From positions 1-54,307 of the IMG/VR virus record IMGVR_UViG_3300045961_000035: a stretch of DNA of 54,307 nt. One strand, written 5' to 3'. The number at the start of each line of letters is the position of its first letter. The first letter of the stretch is position 1. Under the pieces are notes generated by a model. The model did no database searches. It was not told the DNA's origin and saw nothing but the letters and a program-made list of their open reading frames with translations. Origin of the DNA: a virus. The translations under genes were made by a program, and so were the position numbers. This document shows positions 6,471-13,004 of this stretch, one piece after another.

Positions 6471-6574
6471 CATGTTCCATTGGATGAGATTGTTGTTGGG
6501 TCTTTTGTAACTGATTGAAAACGAGATGTTTATGTTGGCGGTCGGTGGATGCATCCGCGTAGAAATTAGAGAAA

Positions 6575-6790
6575 ACTGACGGGCGGGCGGGGCTTAACCG
6601 CCCTCTTCGGGCGTCTCTTTTGTAGTAAAAACGCGGGGCGGACGGGCGGAACGGGCGCGGTGACGGCGGCCGGACGGGGCGCGTGGCGCGACAGGTGCGC
6701 TGCCTGTACGACGATGTTGGAACATGCATGTTGCAACACGGAAACGGCAAAAAATCCGGACGGGGCTCGGCAAATCAGACCCCCCCTATC
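6575..6790. other. GC-rich island with GGGCGG tracts
   Basis: This stretch is far richer in G and C than its flanks and carries repeated GGGCGG and GCGGGGC tracts. A short plus-strand hairpin, CGCCC-TCTTC-GGGCG, is followed by TCTCTTTT at about 6588-6610 and may terminate transcription. A 67-codon plus-strand frame (6660-6863) covers part of it but has no recognisable motif. The composition suggests recent acquisition or a structural role. Confidence 0.4.
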
Positions 6791-6869
6791 GAAAAAATAT
6801 CGGTTTCCGGAACGGGCGGTGTCGCGTAGGATGGCAGGGAACCCAAACCCTCTAAAAATCTGATGTCCG

Positions 6870-6877
6870 TATATTTG
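6870..6877 (+). promoter_or_regulatory. Bacteroidota -7-like box TATATTTG
   Basis: TATATTTG matches the TAnnTTTG -7 consensus of the Bacteroidota primary sigma factor and lies 4 bases before the ATG at 6881. No clear -33 TTTG is seen at the usual spacing. Confidence 0.5.
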
Positions 6878-6880
6878 CTT

Positions 6881-7030
6881 ATGGACTGGTGGGCTATCGA
6901 GATAGAGAATCGTGTGATGACTGGCTTCGTTGTTGGTGTGGAGTTCTACCGTGCTGACGTGGAGTTGGAGGAGCCGGGTGAGTTTCGGTTACACTTGGGA
7001 CTGTTAAGTATAAATTTTCTGTGGTTATGA
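6881..7030 (+). CDS. Small hypothetical protein, 49 aa
   Basis: The frame begins MDWWAIEIENRVMTG and is rich in Val, Glu and aromatic residues. An in-frame ATG at 6863 lies upstream of the promoter box, so 6881 or an internal Met is a better start and the transcript may be nearly leaderless. It ends in an ATGA overlap with the next gene. Function is unknown. Confidence 0.5.
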   Translation: MDWWAIEIENRVMTGFVVGVEFYRADVELEEPGEFRLHLGLLSINFLWL

Positions 7031-7182
7031 AAAACGCAAAGATGATTCCGGACTCGAAGCCGGTTATGGTAGGTGAGACTGGTATCCAGGCTGCTCTCCG
7101 TGTCAAGAAGACGAAGGAGATGATGGGCGAGATGGCTGAGGCTATGATGGAGGCGCGTATTATGCGTGGTCGTCGTGGCTAA
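7027..7182 (+). CDS. Small Met/Arg-rich hypothetical protein, 51 aa
   Basis: A 51-residue protein with a Met- and Glu-rich helix (KEMMGEMAEAMMEARIM) and an RGRRG tail. It overlaps both neighbours by a few bases. The helix could dimerise; function is unknown. Confidence 0.5.
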   Translation: MKNAKMIPDSKPVMVGETGIQAALRVKKTKEMMGEMAEAMMEARIMRGRRG

Positions 7183-7294
7183 GTCGAGCAAGAAGCGCAC
7201 GAACAAGGTAGTCGGTGTGAAGAAGGTGAGTGCTGACAGGGCACAGACCGGACGTCGGAACCTTGACGTGTTAGATGCCATAAAATCCCGGTAG
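7175..7294 (+). CDS. Small basic protein, 39 aa
   Basis: GTG start at 7175, overlapping the previous stop. The sequence (MAKSSKKRTNKVVGVKK) is strongly basic, like the small proteins at 10667 and 12867, suggesting nucleic-acid binding. Function is unknown. Confidence 0.5.
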   Translation: MAKSSKKRTNKVVGVKKVSADRAQTGRRNLDVLDAIKSR

Positions 7295-7367
7295 GTATCC
7301 TACCGTGATGTTAGAAGAGGAGGGCTTGGCTCTCCTTTTCTGCTTTTATAGAGTCTCTAGACTCTAT
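7289..7367 (+). terminator. Terminator-like hairpin cluster
   Basis: Three inverted repeats follow the small genes: CGGTAGG/CCTACCG (7289-7305), AGGAG/CTCCT followed by TTTTC (7318-7340), and ATAGAGTC/GACTCTAT (7348-7367). The second has the form of an intrinsic terminator and probably ends the small operon before the repeat array. Confidence 0.5.
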
Positions 7368-7414
7368 CAATTTCAGTTCTCTAAGACTAAAAGAGTACTT
7401 AATCAGTACTCTTG

Positions 7415-7724
7415 TGTCGATTCTTATATAGTTAGTGTCGATTTAATGTCGATTTAGTGTCGATTTCTATTCTATTATATTATTGATTTTCAATTAGTTA
7501 TATATAAAATGTCGAAAATGTCGATTTTAAAGTCGATTTTCTCTGAGAAAAAATATTTTACAACCCTATATATATAGAGAGAGAATAGGAAACCCAAAAA
7601 AACCGACATTTTCGACACTTCACAGCTCAAAGAGCTGAGAACCAGCCGACTAAGTCGACACAAAACCGACACAGGTTAGTGTCGATTTCTTTAAGTTGCT
7701 GATTATCAGCATACATTTTCGACA
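7415..7724. repeat. TGTCGA repeat array, putative replication origin
   Basis: About a dozen copies of TGTCGA or its complement lie in 310 AT-rich bases. Three TGTCGATTT copies start at 7436, 7447 and 7458, exactly 11 bases apart. TGTCGAAAATGTCG at 7510-7523 has its exact reverse complement at 7604-7617, forming a long inverted repeat around a TATATATA-containing core. Further copies lie at 7415, 7519, 7654, 7680 and 7719. Iterons plus an AT-rich spacer between divergent units are typical of replication origins. A perfect GCTGATTATCAGC palindrome sits within the array. Confidence 0.6.
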
Positions 7725-7759
7725 TCGGTCGCTTCGCGAACTCATTTATTTGGTTTTTG

Positions 7760-7767
7760 TAACTTTG
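7760..7767 (+). promoter_or_regulatory. -7-like box TAACTTTG
   Basis: TAACTTTG fits TAnnTTTG and lies 24 bases before the ATG at 7792. A TTTG at 7749 is too close to be the -33 element. Confidence 0.5.
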
Positions 7768-7791
7768 CGTAGAACTTAAAGAACACGAAAG

Positions 7792-8061
7792 ATGCCAGAC
7801 CCAAAGAAGAAGATTGTAGGTATGCAGCCCGGGCACGAGTACGCTTCAAGCCGGAAGTACATGCCCAAGAGCGATAGCTTTGAAGAGCGCGTTCAGTTCG
7901 AAGACGCCAGCAACAAGGGTAAGCTTCGCAACATTGACGTAGAGACAGGTCGTGTTTACGGCAGAAGAACGCTCATGGTGCCGCCATTACAAAGTAAGGG
8001 GCTTACTATGCCAAAGATGACGCCAAAGGGTAGAGACATTCCGCTCCCAAAGACAAAGTAG
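7792..8061 (+). CDS. Hypothetical basic protein, 89 aa
   Basis: An 89-residue Lys-, Met- and Pro-rich protein (N-terminus MPDPKKKIVGMQPGHEY, C-terminus PLPKTK) with no recognised domain. It is a single-gene unit with its own -7-like box and a strong terminator immediately before groEL. It looks largely disordered and might be a minor virion or DNA-binding protein. Confidence 0.65.
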   Translation: MPDPKKKIVGMQPGHEYASSRKYMPKSDSFEERVQFEDASNKGKLRNIDVETGRVYGRRTLMVPPLQSKGLTMPKMTPKGRDIPLPKTK

Positions 8062-8084
8062 TAGTACTTAATATAGCAAAAAGT

Positions 8085-8114
8085 AGCCGGATGATTTGGT
8101 CACCCGGCTTTTTT
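8085..8114 (+). terminator. Intrinsic terminator before groEL
   Basis: AGCCGG pairs with CCGGCT, with an inner TGA/TCA pairing, around a TTTGG loop and followed by TTTTTT. It separates the small gene from the groEL promoter a few bases further on. Confidence 0.85.
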
Positions 8115-8118
8115 ATTT

Positions 8119-8126
8119 TACCTTTG
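8119..8126 (+). promoter_or_regulatory. groEL -7-like box TACCTTTG
   Basis: TACCTTTG matches TAnnTTTG and lies 18 bases before the groEL ATG at 8145. It sits directly after the terminator, so the chaperonin unit has its own promoter. Confidence 0.6.
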
Positions 8127-8144
8127 GCATCAAATACGAATCGA

Positions 8145-9737
8145 ATGGACTACACACCTAAGAGTTTGACCTTTGACCAGGACGGTCGCGAGCGTTTGCT
8201 CAGTGGATTGGATAAGATGGCCAAGGCCGTCGGCAGTACGTTGGGGCCTAGGGGCAAGACGGTGCTGATTGAGAGCCAACACCACACGCACGGCATCACT
8301 GTAACCAAGGACGGGGTGACTGTCGCCAAGAGTATTGACCTGTTGGACCCGGTTGAGAACCTAGCGGTGCGCATGATGCGCGAGGCGGCGGAGCGCACGG
8401 CTACGAGTGCTGGTGACGGCACGACCACGGCGGTGGTGCTGACCCACGCGCTGGTGCGTACGGGCATGCAGCTCATCACCGACGAGTACAACGCCACTGA
8501 GGTGCTGCGTCACATGCACAGCCTGAGTGAGGAGGCCATTAAGAAGCTCGAGAAGATGTCGCGGAAGGTGACGCCGTCGAGGTTGAAGGACGTGGCGACT
8601 ATCTCCGCCAACAACGACCGCACGCTCGGTGAGCTCATCGCTAAGGTGTACGGACAGGTGGGGAAGAACGGGCTGGTAACGGTCGAGAAGGGCACCGGCG
8701 ACGAGACGACCTACGAGGTGACAAACGGGATACGCATCGACAGGGGGTACAGCACCAAGCTGTTCGTGAACGACCAGAAGAAGGACGAGTGTGTGCTCGA
8801 GGACGTGTACATCCTGATGACGGACCACGAGATAAGTAACATCTTACAGATTGAGACGGTGCTCAAGCCCATCGTGGCTGGTGGGCATAAGCTGCTCATC
8901 ATCGCTCCGTGCAGTAACCAGGTCACAACGACGCTGGCCGCCAACGTCATTAAGAACGGGCTGAAGCTGTGCGCCATCGCGCCACCTCAGTTCGGCTACA
9001 AGCAGCACGAGCTGATGGGTGACATCGCCGCTAGCGTCGGCGGTCGGTTCATAAGCGAGGGGATGGGCGACGAGCTCAGCCTGGTGACCATGGCCGACCT
9101 GGGTCATGCCGCTAAGGTCATCGTCGGTAAGGACTCGACGGTCATCGTCCGTAAGGAAGGGACGAGCGCAGAGGTGAACGCCAGGGTGAATGAGCTGTGG
9201 AGCGCCCACGACCAGGCCAGTAAGAAGGGCGACCGTGACTTCATCAAGCAGCGCATCGCCAGCCTGACTGGTGGGGTTGGTATTATCTACGTTGGGGGCA
9301 GCTCGGACGTGGAGCAGAAGGAGACCTACGACCGGGTAGAGGACGCGGTGCAGGCCGTGCGCTCGGCGCTCGAGGAGGGTATACTGCCGGGTGGTGGCGT
9401 AGCGCTGCACAGCGTGTCGCACTGGATGGACGACAACATCACAGCCACGTCTGAGGAGATGAGGCTGGCGCACCGCATCATGTCGCTGGCGATGATTGAG
9501 CCTGCCGCGCGCATCGTCGAGAACGCCGGCCTTGAGTTCATCGAGATAGCTGGCGGCATGGATGGTGACAATGGGCTCAACGTGAAGACTATGACGTACG
9601 GTGACATGTACGACATGGGCGTCATCGACCCACTGAAGGTAACTAAGAACGCGCTGCGTAACGCGGTGAGCGTGGCCACGACGATACTGAGCACCAACGC
9701 CATCATCACGCTGGCTAGAAGCTACGAGGACAGTTGA
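8145..9737 (+). CDS. groEL: Phage-encoded GroEL-type chaperonin, 530 aa
   Basis: GroEL forms double-ring ATPase chambers that fold proteins together with GroES. Recognisable blocks are STLGPRGKTVLIE (31-43), KDGVTVAKSIDLLDPVENL (55-73), the nucleotide loop AGDGTTTAVVL (89-99) and EDAVQAVRSALEEGILPGGG near the C-terminus. The length is slightly below bacterial GroEL (about 545), and the Gly-Met-rich tail is absent. I chose ATG 8145 because the upstream 18 codons overlap the promoter and terminator. The apical region is more divergent than the equatorial region, as expected for a specialised client such as capsid or fibre protein. It is followed by a zinc-knuckle-like ORF and GroES in one operon. 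Confidence 0.95.
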   Translation: MDYTPKSLTFDQDGRERLLSGLDKMAKAVGSTLGPRGKTVLIESQHHTHGITVTKDGVTVAKSIDLLDPVENLAVRMMREAAERTATSAGDGTTTAVVLTHALVRTGMQLITDEYNATEVLRHMHSLSEEAIKKLEKMSRKVTPSRLKDVATISANNDRTLGELIAKVYGQVGKNGLVTVEKGTGDETTYEVTNGIRIDRGYSTKLFVNDQKKDECVLEDVYILMTDHEISNILQIETVLKPIVAGGHKLLIIAPCSNQVTTTLAANVIKNGLKLCAIAPPQFGYKQHELMGDIAASVGGRFISEGMGDELSLVTMADLGHAAKVIVGKDSTVIVRKEGTSAEVNARVNELWSAHDQASKKGDRDFIKQRIASLTGGVGIIYVGGSSDVEQKETYDRVEDAVQAVRSALEEGILPGGGVALHSVSHWMDDNITATSEEMRLAHRIMSLAMIEPAARIVENAGLEFIEIAGGMDGDNGLNVKTMTYGDMYDMGVIDPLKVTKNALRNAVSVATTILSTNAIITLARSYEDS

Positions 9738-9880
9738 GACGCTGCGCCTACTGCCGCCAGCAGCCAGGTCACAAGATGAGCTGCCCGACACTTAAGACGG
9801 TGGTGCACATGGACATGATACAGGACGAGCTCCTGAGTGAGGTGATTAAAATAAAGAAAGAGAATGAAACCAATAGGTAA
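9734..9880 (+). CDS. Zinc-knuckle-like small protein, 48 aa
   Basis: The frame starts with TTG at 9734, overlapping the groEL stop by four bases, and runs 17 bases into groES. The N-terminus RRCAYCRQQPGHKMSCP has Cys-x2-Cys-x5-His-x3-Cys, close to a CCHC zinc knuckle (C-x2-C-x4-H-x4-C). The rest is an acidic then basic helix. Coupling between groEL and groES suggests real translation, but the TTG start and shifted spacing leave doubt. Confidence 0.5.
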   Translation: MRRCAYCRQQPGHKMSCPTLKTVVHMDMIQDELLSEVIKIKKENETNR

Positions 9881-10118
9881 GTACTTGATTATCAAGCAGA
9901 TTGAGGAGCAGCACAAGACCGAGAGCGGTCTGCTGCTGGGTGACGACCAGGTGAGTATCCGCTACAAGCGCGCCACGGTGGTGGCTGCGGGCACAGACGT
10001 GAGCACTATGGCTGCTGGGGACCTGATTCAGTTTGACCGTTCCGCTGGGCATACAATGATTCTCGGCGGCGAAGCTTATACCGTGATACTCGAGCGTGAC
10101 GTTGTTCTTGTCGAATAG
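9864..10118 (+). CDS. groES: GroES-type co-chaperonin, 84 aa
   Basis: GroES caps the GroEL chamber. The fold signature is clear: IGKYLIIKQIEE at the N-terminus, a short mobile-loop region around SGLLLGDD (compare GGIVL in bacterial GroES), KRATVVAAG, AAGDLIQFDRSAG and a C-terminal YTVILERDVVLVE. It is about ten residues shorter than host GroES. Its last 113 bases overlap a convergent winged-helix gene on the other strand. Confidence 0.9.
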   Translation: MKPIGKYLIIKQIEEQHKTESGLLLGDDQVSIRYKRATVVAAGTDVSTMAAGDLIQFDRSAGHTMILGGEAYTVILERDVVLVE

Positions 10119-10635
10119 ACTTGTTCAGCTTCTTGATGTAGTTACGGTGCACCTTCTCGGTGTAGGTAGCGTCCTTCCTGAACATGGGGTTGAGCTTCTC
10201 GGTCTCTGAGATGATTTCGCCGTTGAGCTTCTTGTACATGTTCTTAATCATCTGGTGCGCCTCTGGCGTGATTTCGTAGAGTGCGATGCGCCCTGGTGCT
10301 GGCTTGCGCCACATGTGCACCCAGCCGCGCTGCATCAGTCGAGAGAAGCGTTTCTTATCCCACGGGAAGATGGAGTCGAACTCCTTGATGTCGGACTTCT
10401 TGAAGTACCCCTCGCTGTACAGGAACAGGAGCATCTCCAGGTCGGCGAGCCTGATGTCGTACTTGTACTGCATCCAGTAGCGCACCACTCTCCAGTACTT
10501 CATAAAGTCGTCGCGGTATGTCGCCTTGACGTATCGGCCGTTACGGTGCTTGGTTGGTGGCAGGTTCTTCTGCGCCTTCCGCTTTTCTACCTTGGCCTTT
10601 AGGCGCTCCTCGGCAGGAGTAAGTGGATATTTCAT
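10006..10635 (-). CDS. Winged-helix DNA-binding protein (MarR-like), 209 aa
   Basis: The segment LADLEMLLFLYSEGYFKK, then FPWDKKRFSRLMQRGW, then RIALYEITPEAHQMIKNMY (about residues 64-135) has the helix-helix-wing layout of MarR-like regulators. Basic N- and C-terminal extensions flank it (EERLKAKVEKRKAQKN; RVSRYKLRRRESLYAQR). It is the only leftward gene in the rightward block. Its last 37 codons are antisense to groES, so the two may repress each other. It is a candidate late-gene or operator regulator; targets are unknown. Confidence 0.75.
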   Translation of the reverse strand: MKYPLTPAEERLKAKVEKRKAQKNLPPTKHRNGRYVKATYRDDFMKYWRVVRYWMQYKYDIRLADLEMLLFLYSEGYFKKSDIKEFDSIFPWDKKRFSRLMQRGWVHMWRKPAPGRIALYEITPEAHQMIKNMYKKLNGEIISETEKLNPMFRKDATYTEKVHRNYIKKLNKSIRQEQRHARVSRYKLRRRESLYAQRNGQTESGPQQP

Positions 10636-10641
10636 GTGGAG

Positions 10642-10649
10642 TATATTTG
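10642..10649 (+). promoter_or_regulatory. -7-like box TATATTTG
   Basis: TATATTTG lies 17 bases before the ATG at 10667 and directly upstream of the divergent winged-helix gene start, so that regulator could act here. Confidence 0.55.
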
Positions 10650-10666
10650 TGTAAAATTACTAACTA

Positions 10667-10768
10667 ATGAGTTGCGGTTGCGCCATAAAAGGAAAGAAAG
10701 ACACCCCCTGCACGATGAAGGCAAAGGGCGGAAAGCCTATGTCTAAGCCTTACAGCAGTAAGAAGTAG
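10667..10768 (+). CDS. Small basic Cys-containing protein, 33 aa
   Basis: The 33-residue sequence begins MSCGCAIKGKKDTPC and ends PMSKPYSSKK. It is strongly basic with three Cys residues. Its TAG overlaps the GTG of the next gene (TAGTG). Function is unknown; it forms a unit with the two following basic proteins. Confidence 0.55.
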   Translation: MSCGCAIKGKKDTPCTMKAKGGKPMSKPYSSKK

Positions 10769-11118
10769 TGCCAAAGGACGCCTGCTACAAGAAGGTCAAG
10801 GCGCAGTACGACGTGTTTCCGAGCGCTCGTGCCAGCCAGGCTATTGCCAAGTGCCGTAAGGCCAGCGGCTCTGTTCGCAAGACGGAGGCGGGCAGCAGCC
10901 TGAAGCGGTGGGAGAAGGAGAAGTGGGTCGACACCAAGAGCGGTAAGGCGTGTGGCGCCGGAGGCTCGAACGAGTACTGCCGTCCAAGTAAGCGGGTGTC
11001 GGGTAAGACACCGGTCACTAAGAGTGAGATGTCCGGCTCTACGCTCGCCAAGAAGAAGGCGGAGAAGTCTAGGGTAGGGATGGGCTCACGAGTAAAGCCA
11101 GTGCGCCGTGGCAAATAA
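10768..11118 (+). CDS. DUF5872-like basic protein, 116 aa
   Basis: The N-terminus CYKKVKAQYDVFPSARASQA and the later LKRWEKEKWVDTKSGKACG and CRPSKRVSGKTPVTKSEM blocks match a DUF5872-type family shared by phages and some large eukaryotic viruses. The role is unknown but probably structural or DNA-packing given the charge. GTG start coupled to the previous stop. Confidence 0.75.
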   Translation: MPKDACYKKVKAQYDVFPSARASQAIAKCRKASGSVRKTEAGSSLKRWEKEKWVDTKSGKACGAGGSNEYCRPSKRVSGKTPVTKSEMSGSTLAKKKAEKSRVGMGSRVKPVRRGK

Positions 11119-11398
11119 AAGCAAGATGGCCTGCAACAGGCCGACCAAGTCAGACCGTCCCGGTAAGAAGAAGATGGTCAAGGCGTGCTCGGGTGGCAAG
11201 GAGAAGCTCCTTCACTTCGGAGACTCATCATACGGCCACAACTACAGCAAGGAGGCACGCAGTAGCTTCAGAGCCAGACACAAGTGTGACTCAGCTACCG
11301 ACAAACTCACCCCGCGCTACTGGGCGTGCAAGCACCTGTGGGCTGGACCAGGTGGGAGCACCCAAGCGTCGCCGAAGGGCCGTAAGGCAAAAGGCTGA
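11108..11398 (+). CDS. Basic phage protein of the HFGDSSYGHNYS type, 96 aa
   Basis: Contains KEKLLHFGDSSYGHNYS, ARSSFRARHKC and RYWACKHLWAGPGGS, a conserved pattern in uncharacterised phage proteins often encoded beside the DUF5872-like protein. GTG start at 11108 overlaps the previous gene by 11 bases. It is probably a DNA-associated or minor virion protein; function is unproven. Confidence 0.7.
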   Translation: MANKSKMACNRPTKSDRPGKKKMVKACSGGKEKLLHFGDSSYGHNYSKEARSSFRARHKCDSATDKLTPRYWACKHLWAGPGGSTQASPKGRKAKG

Positions 11399-11420
11399 TA
11401 ATCAATAAATTACATACGCG

Positions 11421-11444
11421 AAGGCCGCTAAAGCGGCCTTTTTT
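11421..11444 (+). terminator. Strong intrinsic terminator
   Basis: AAGGCCGCT pairs perfectly with AGCGGCCTT around AA, followed by TTTT. It ends the small basic protein unit just before the next promoter. Confidence 0.9.
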
Positions 11445-11452
11445 AGTTGCAG

Positions 11453-11460
11453 TATATTTG
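11453..11460 (+). promoter_or_regulatory. -7-like box TATATTTG
   Basis: TATATTTG lies 37 bases before the ATG at 11498, directly after the terminator. The leader between is AT-rich and unusually long for this phage. Confidence 0.55.
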
Positions 11461-11497
11461 TAGTGCGTTTAGGTTTAACAATTTAAAAATTTCCATC

Positions 11498-11770
11498 ATG
11501 GGTTACGCAAACGTAAACAACCCCGCCAACTACCAGCTCGCTATGCTGGGACAGTTCGGCTTCAGAATTAAGACCAACACATCTACCCCGGTTGCTGGTG
11601 AGTACTACCGCATACTTGAGGTAGTTAGCGACAACGCAACGATTACGGCCACGTCTGCCGTCGGTGGAGACAACCTGTCGGCAAACTCATTCGTTCGCGG
11701 AACCAAAATCTACGGGCTGTTCAGCTCTGTAGAGGTGGTAGCTGGTGAGGTAATCGCATACATTGCATAG
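11498..11770 (+). CDS. Hypothetical protein, possible decoration protein, 90 aa
   Basis: The sequence (MGYANVNNPANYQLAMLG, then beta-rich segments such as EYYRILEVVSDNATI) is compact, beta-rich and neutral. I chose ATG 11498 because upstream codons overlap the promoter. Its own strong promoter suggests high expression, and it heads the lysis/fibre block. A head or tail decoration role is a guess from size and fold. Confidence 0.65.
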   Translation: MGYANVNNPANYQLAMLGQFGFRIKTNTSTPVAGEYYRILEVVSDNATITATSAVGGDNLSANSFVRGTKIYGLFSSVEVVAGEVIAYIA

Positions 11771-11773
11771 GGC

Positions 11774-11998
11774 ATGAAGTTCTGGGACATCTTCAAGGAC
11801 AACAACGACTACAACGAGAAGACGATAATCGGTTTCTTGTCGTTTGCGGTGATGGCAATCTTCGCGGGTGCCGACATCGTGACTGGTATTATGGGTAAGA
11901 ACCTGGTCATCCAGGACACCATCTTCAATTCTTTTGTTATCATCACCATCGGCGCGCTCGGTATTGCTGAGGCCGGTAAAATCTTTGTGAAGAAGTGA
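11774..11998 (+). CDS. Holin-like membrane protein, 74 aa
   Basis: Two hydrophobic segments are evident: IIGFLSFAVMAIFAGADIV (about 18-36) and FNSFVIITIGALGIAEAG (about 51-68), with charged ends. Size, topology and position at the head of the lysis cassette fit a class II-type holin that permeabilises the inner membrane. The holin call rests on context, not on a family motif. Confidence 0.6.
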   Translation: MKFWDIFKDNNDYNEKTIIGFLSFAVMAIFAGADIVTGIMGKNLVIQDTIFNSFVIITIGALGIAEAGKIFVKK

Positions 11999-12249
11999 TT
12001 AAAATGCCCGTGTCTTTTGACCAGTTTCAAAAGAATCCAGTTGGAGCCCTCGCATTTATTTTCATGGTAGTTATCGGCTACCTGTACATCGACCAGAAGA
12101 TTAACTACGGCAAGGTGGACGACCGCTGTCAGACTCGGGTGACCGAGCTGGAGGTGAAGGTCGAGGCCTACACGCAACACATACGTCGACTCGACTCAGC
12201 GTTGGCGTACACTAGTGCTAAAAACGAAATGCTACTACAGACACGATGA
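11995..12249 (+). CDS. Membrane protein with coiled coil, spanin-like, 84 aa
   Basis: An N-terminal membrane segment (GALAFIFMVVIGYLYI) is followed by a charged helix (TELEVKVEAYTQHIRRLDSAL). This is the layout of an inner-membrane spanin. GTG at 11995 overlaps the holin-like stop, and ATG at 12004 is an alternative start. It ends in an ATGA overlap. Confidence 0.5.
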   Translation: MIKMPVSFDQFQKNPVGALAFIFMVVIGYLYIDQKINYGKVDDRCQTRVTELEVKVEAYTQHIRRLDSALAYTSAKNEMLLQTR

Positions 12250-12581
12250 GACACACGTTCCTACTTTTGACAATGGGCATCGTTATCGGTGTCGCCATCG
12301 CCAGCAGAAAGCAGCCAGAGGCTAAGGTAGACCCCGCGGAGCTGGCAATCGAGAAGTCAATGCAGACCATGAAGATGGCAGCGTCCGTATCGCAGCGAGC
12401 CGACCAGGCCGTCGTCAGCCGGGTGTCTGAAATGAAGCAGGCCATCGAGGTGTTGGAGCAAGAGAAGGAGGCGCTCGTCGAACAAGTAACTGAAATGAAG
12501 CATGAGATTACTACTATTAAGTCTGCTCCTGTGCAGCCTTTCGATGTACTCGCAATCGGCGTACCCGATACAGCGCGTTGA
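12246..12581 (+). CDS. Second membrane-anchored coiled-coil protein, 111 aa
   Basis: An N-terminal membrane anchor (FLLLTMGIVIGVAIAS) is followed by a long coiled coil (MKQAIEVLEQEKEALVEQVT). It resembles an i-spanin. Its last 80 bases are overlapped in another frame by the next gene, as in Rz/Rz1-type pairs. Function is inferred from layout. Confidence 0.5.
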   Translation: MRHTFLLLTMGIVIGVAIASRKQPEAKVDPAELAIEKSMQTMKMAASVSQRADQAVVSRVSEMKQAIEVLEQEKEALVEQVTEMKHEITTIKSAPVQPFDVLAIGVPDTAR

Positions 12582-12867
12582 AGGTAAGGACACTGTGGTG
12601 GTCATGACCAGAGCGCAGGCTATGGCCATGAACAAGAAGTTCATTGACATGGACAGCACCATCAAGAGTTATGACGAAGCCTACAAGTTTAAGTACTTCC
12701 AGCTTCACCAGGCGCGTCAGACGATGATGTTTCAGGACTCGGTGATTATGGACATGGAGTCAGCGCTCAAGGCCAAGCCTAAGTTCAAGCCGATGACGCA
12801 AACTGACGTGTTTATGTCAGCGTATTTCGTTCTGTTCTCAACAATAATCTTTACACTGACATACTAA
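12502..12867 (+). CDS. Exported protein with C-terminal membrane segment, 121 aa
   Basis: A leucine-rich signal peptide (MRLLLLSLLLCSLSMYS) is followed by a GKDTVVVMTRAQAMAMNKKF segment seen in Bacteroidota phage lysis-region proteins. A hydrophobic stretch (AYFVLFSTIIFTLTY) lies at the C-terminus. LLLC is a poor lipobox. It starts inside the upstream gene in another frame, which suggests a spanin-type partner. Confidence 0.55.
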   Translation: MRLLLLSLLLCSLSMYSQSAYPIQRVEGKDTVVVMTRAQAMAMNKKFIDMDSTIKSYDEAYKFKYFQLHQARQTMMFQDSVIMDMESALKAKPKFKPMTQTDVFMSAYFVLFSTIIFTLTY

Positions 12868-13004
12868 TGGCAGGGAAATTGAAGGCTCAAACTGCTAGCA
12901 GCTACGTTAGCAAGAGCAAGAAGCGTGGCAAACACTCCAAGAAGGAGAGCAACAACAAGGCCAGTAAGAAATATTCTAAACCTTACAAATCTCAGGGACG
13001 ATGA
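12867..13004 (+). CDS. Small Lys/Ser-rich protein, 45 aa
   Basis: A 45-residue basic protein (KSKKRGKHSKKESNNKASKK in the middle). TAATG and ATGA overlaps join it to both neighbours. Function is unknown; charge suggests nucleic-acid or envelope binding. Confidence 0.55.
   Translation: MAGKLKAQTASSYVSKSKKRGKHSKKESNNKASKKYSKPYKSQGR

Larger units (their letters stand above)
5661..6862. other. Long region without convincing genes
   Basis: About 1.2 kb holding only the two weak minus-strand frames above. The plus strand from 5690 to 6100 is poor in A and rich in T, C and G. It includes a perfect hairpin, GAGGAC-TCGC-GTCCTC, near 5784. From 6200 to 6480 it becomes AT-rich with palindromes, and from 6575 to 6790 very GC-rich. 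It separates the divergent left and right transcription units and probably holds their control signals. I could not place a convincing leftward promoter. Confidence 0.6.

Noticed and set aside
6200-7800. Classical DnaA boxes (TTATCCACA)
   Set aside because: I looked for exact or near copies by eye in the putative origin region and found none, so the link to the DnaA-like protein stays an inference.
8844-9791. 315-codon minus-strand frame opposite groEL
   Set aside because: The plus strand encodes an unmistakable GroEL; the antisense translation is low in complexity and motif-free.
9883-9896. TTGATTATCAA palindrome inside groES
   Set aside because: It matches the dispersed palindrome only loosely and is explained by the codons of a conserved groES segment. 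A similar string at about 37979-37990 is also inside a coding region.
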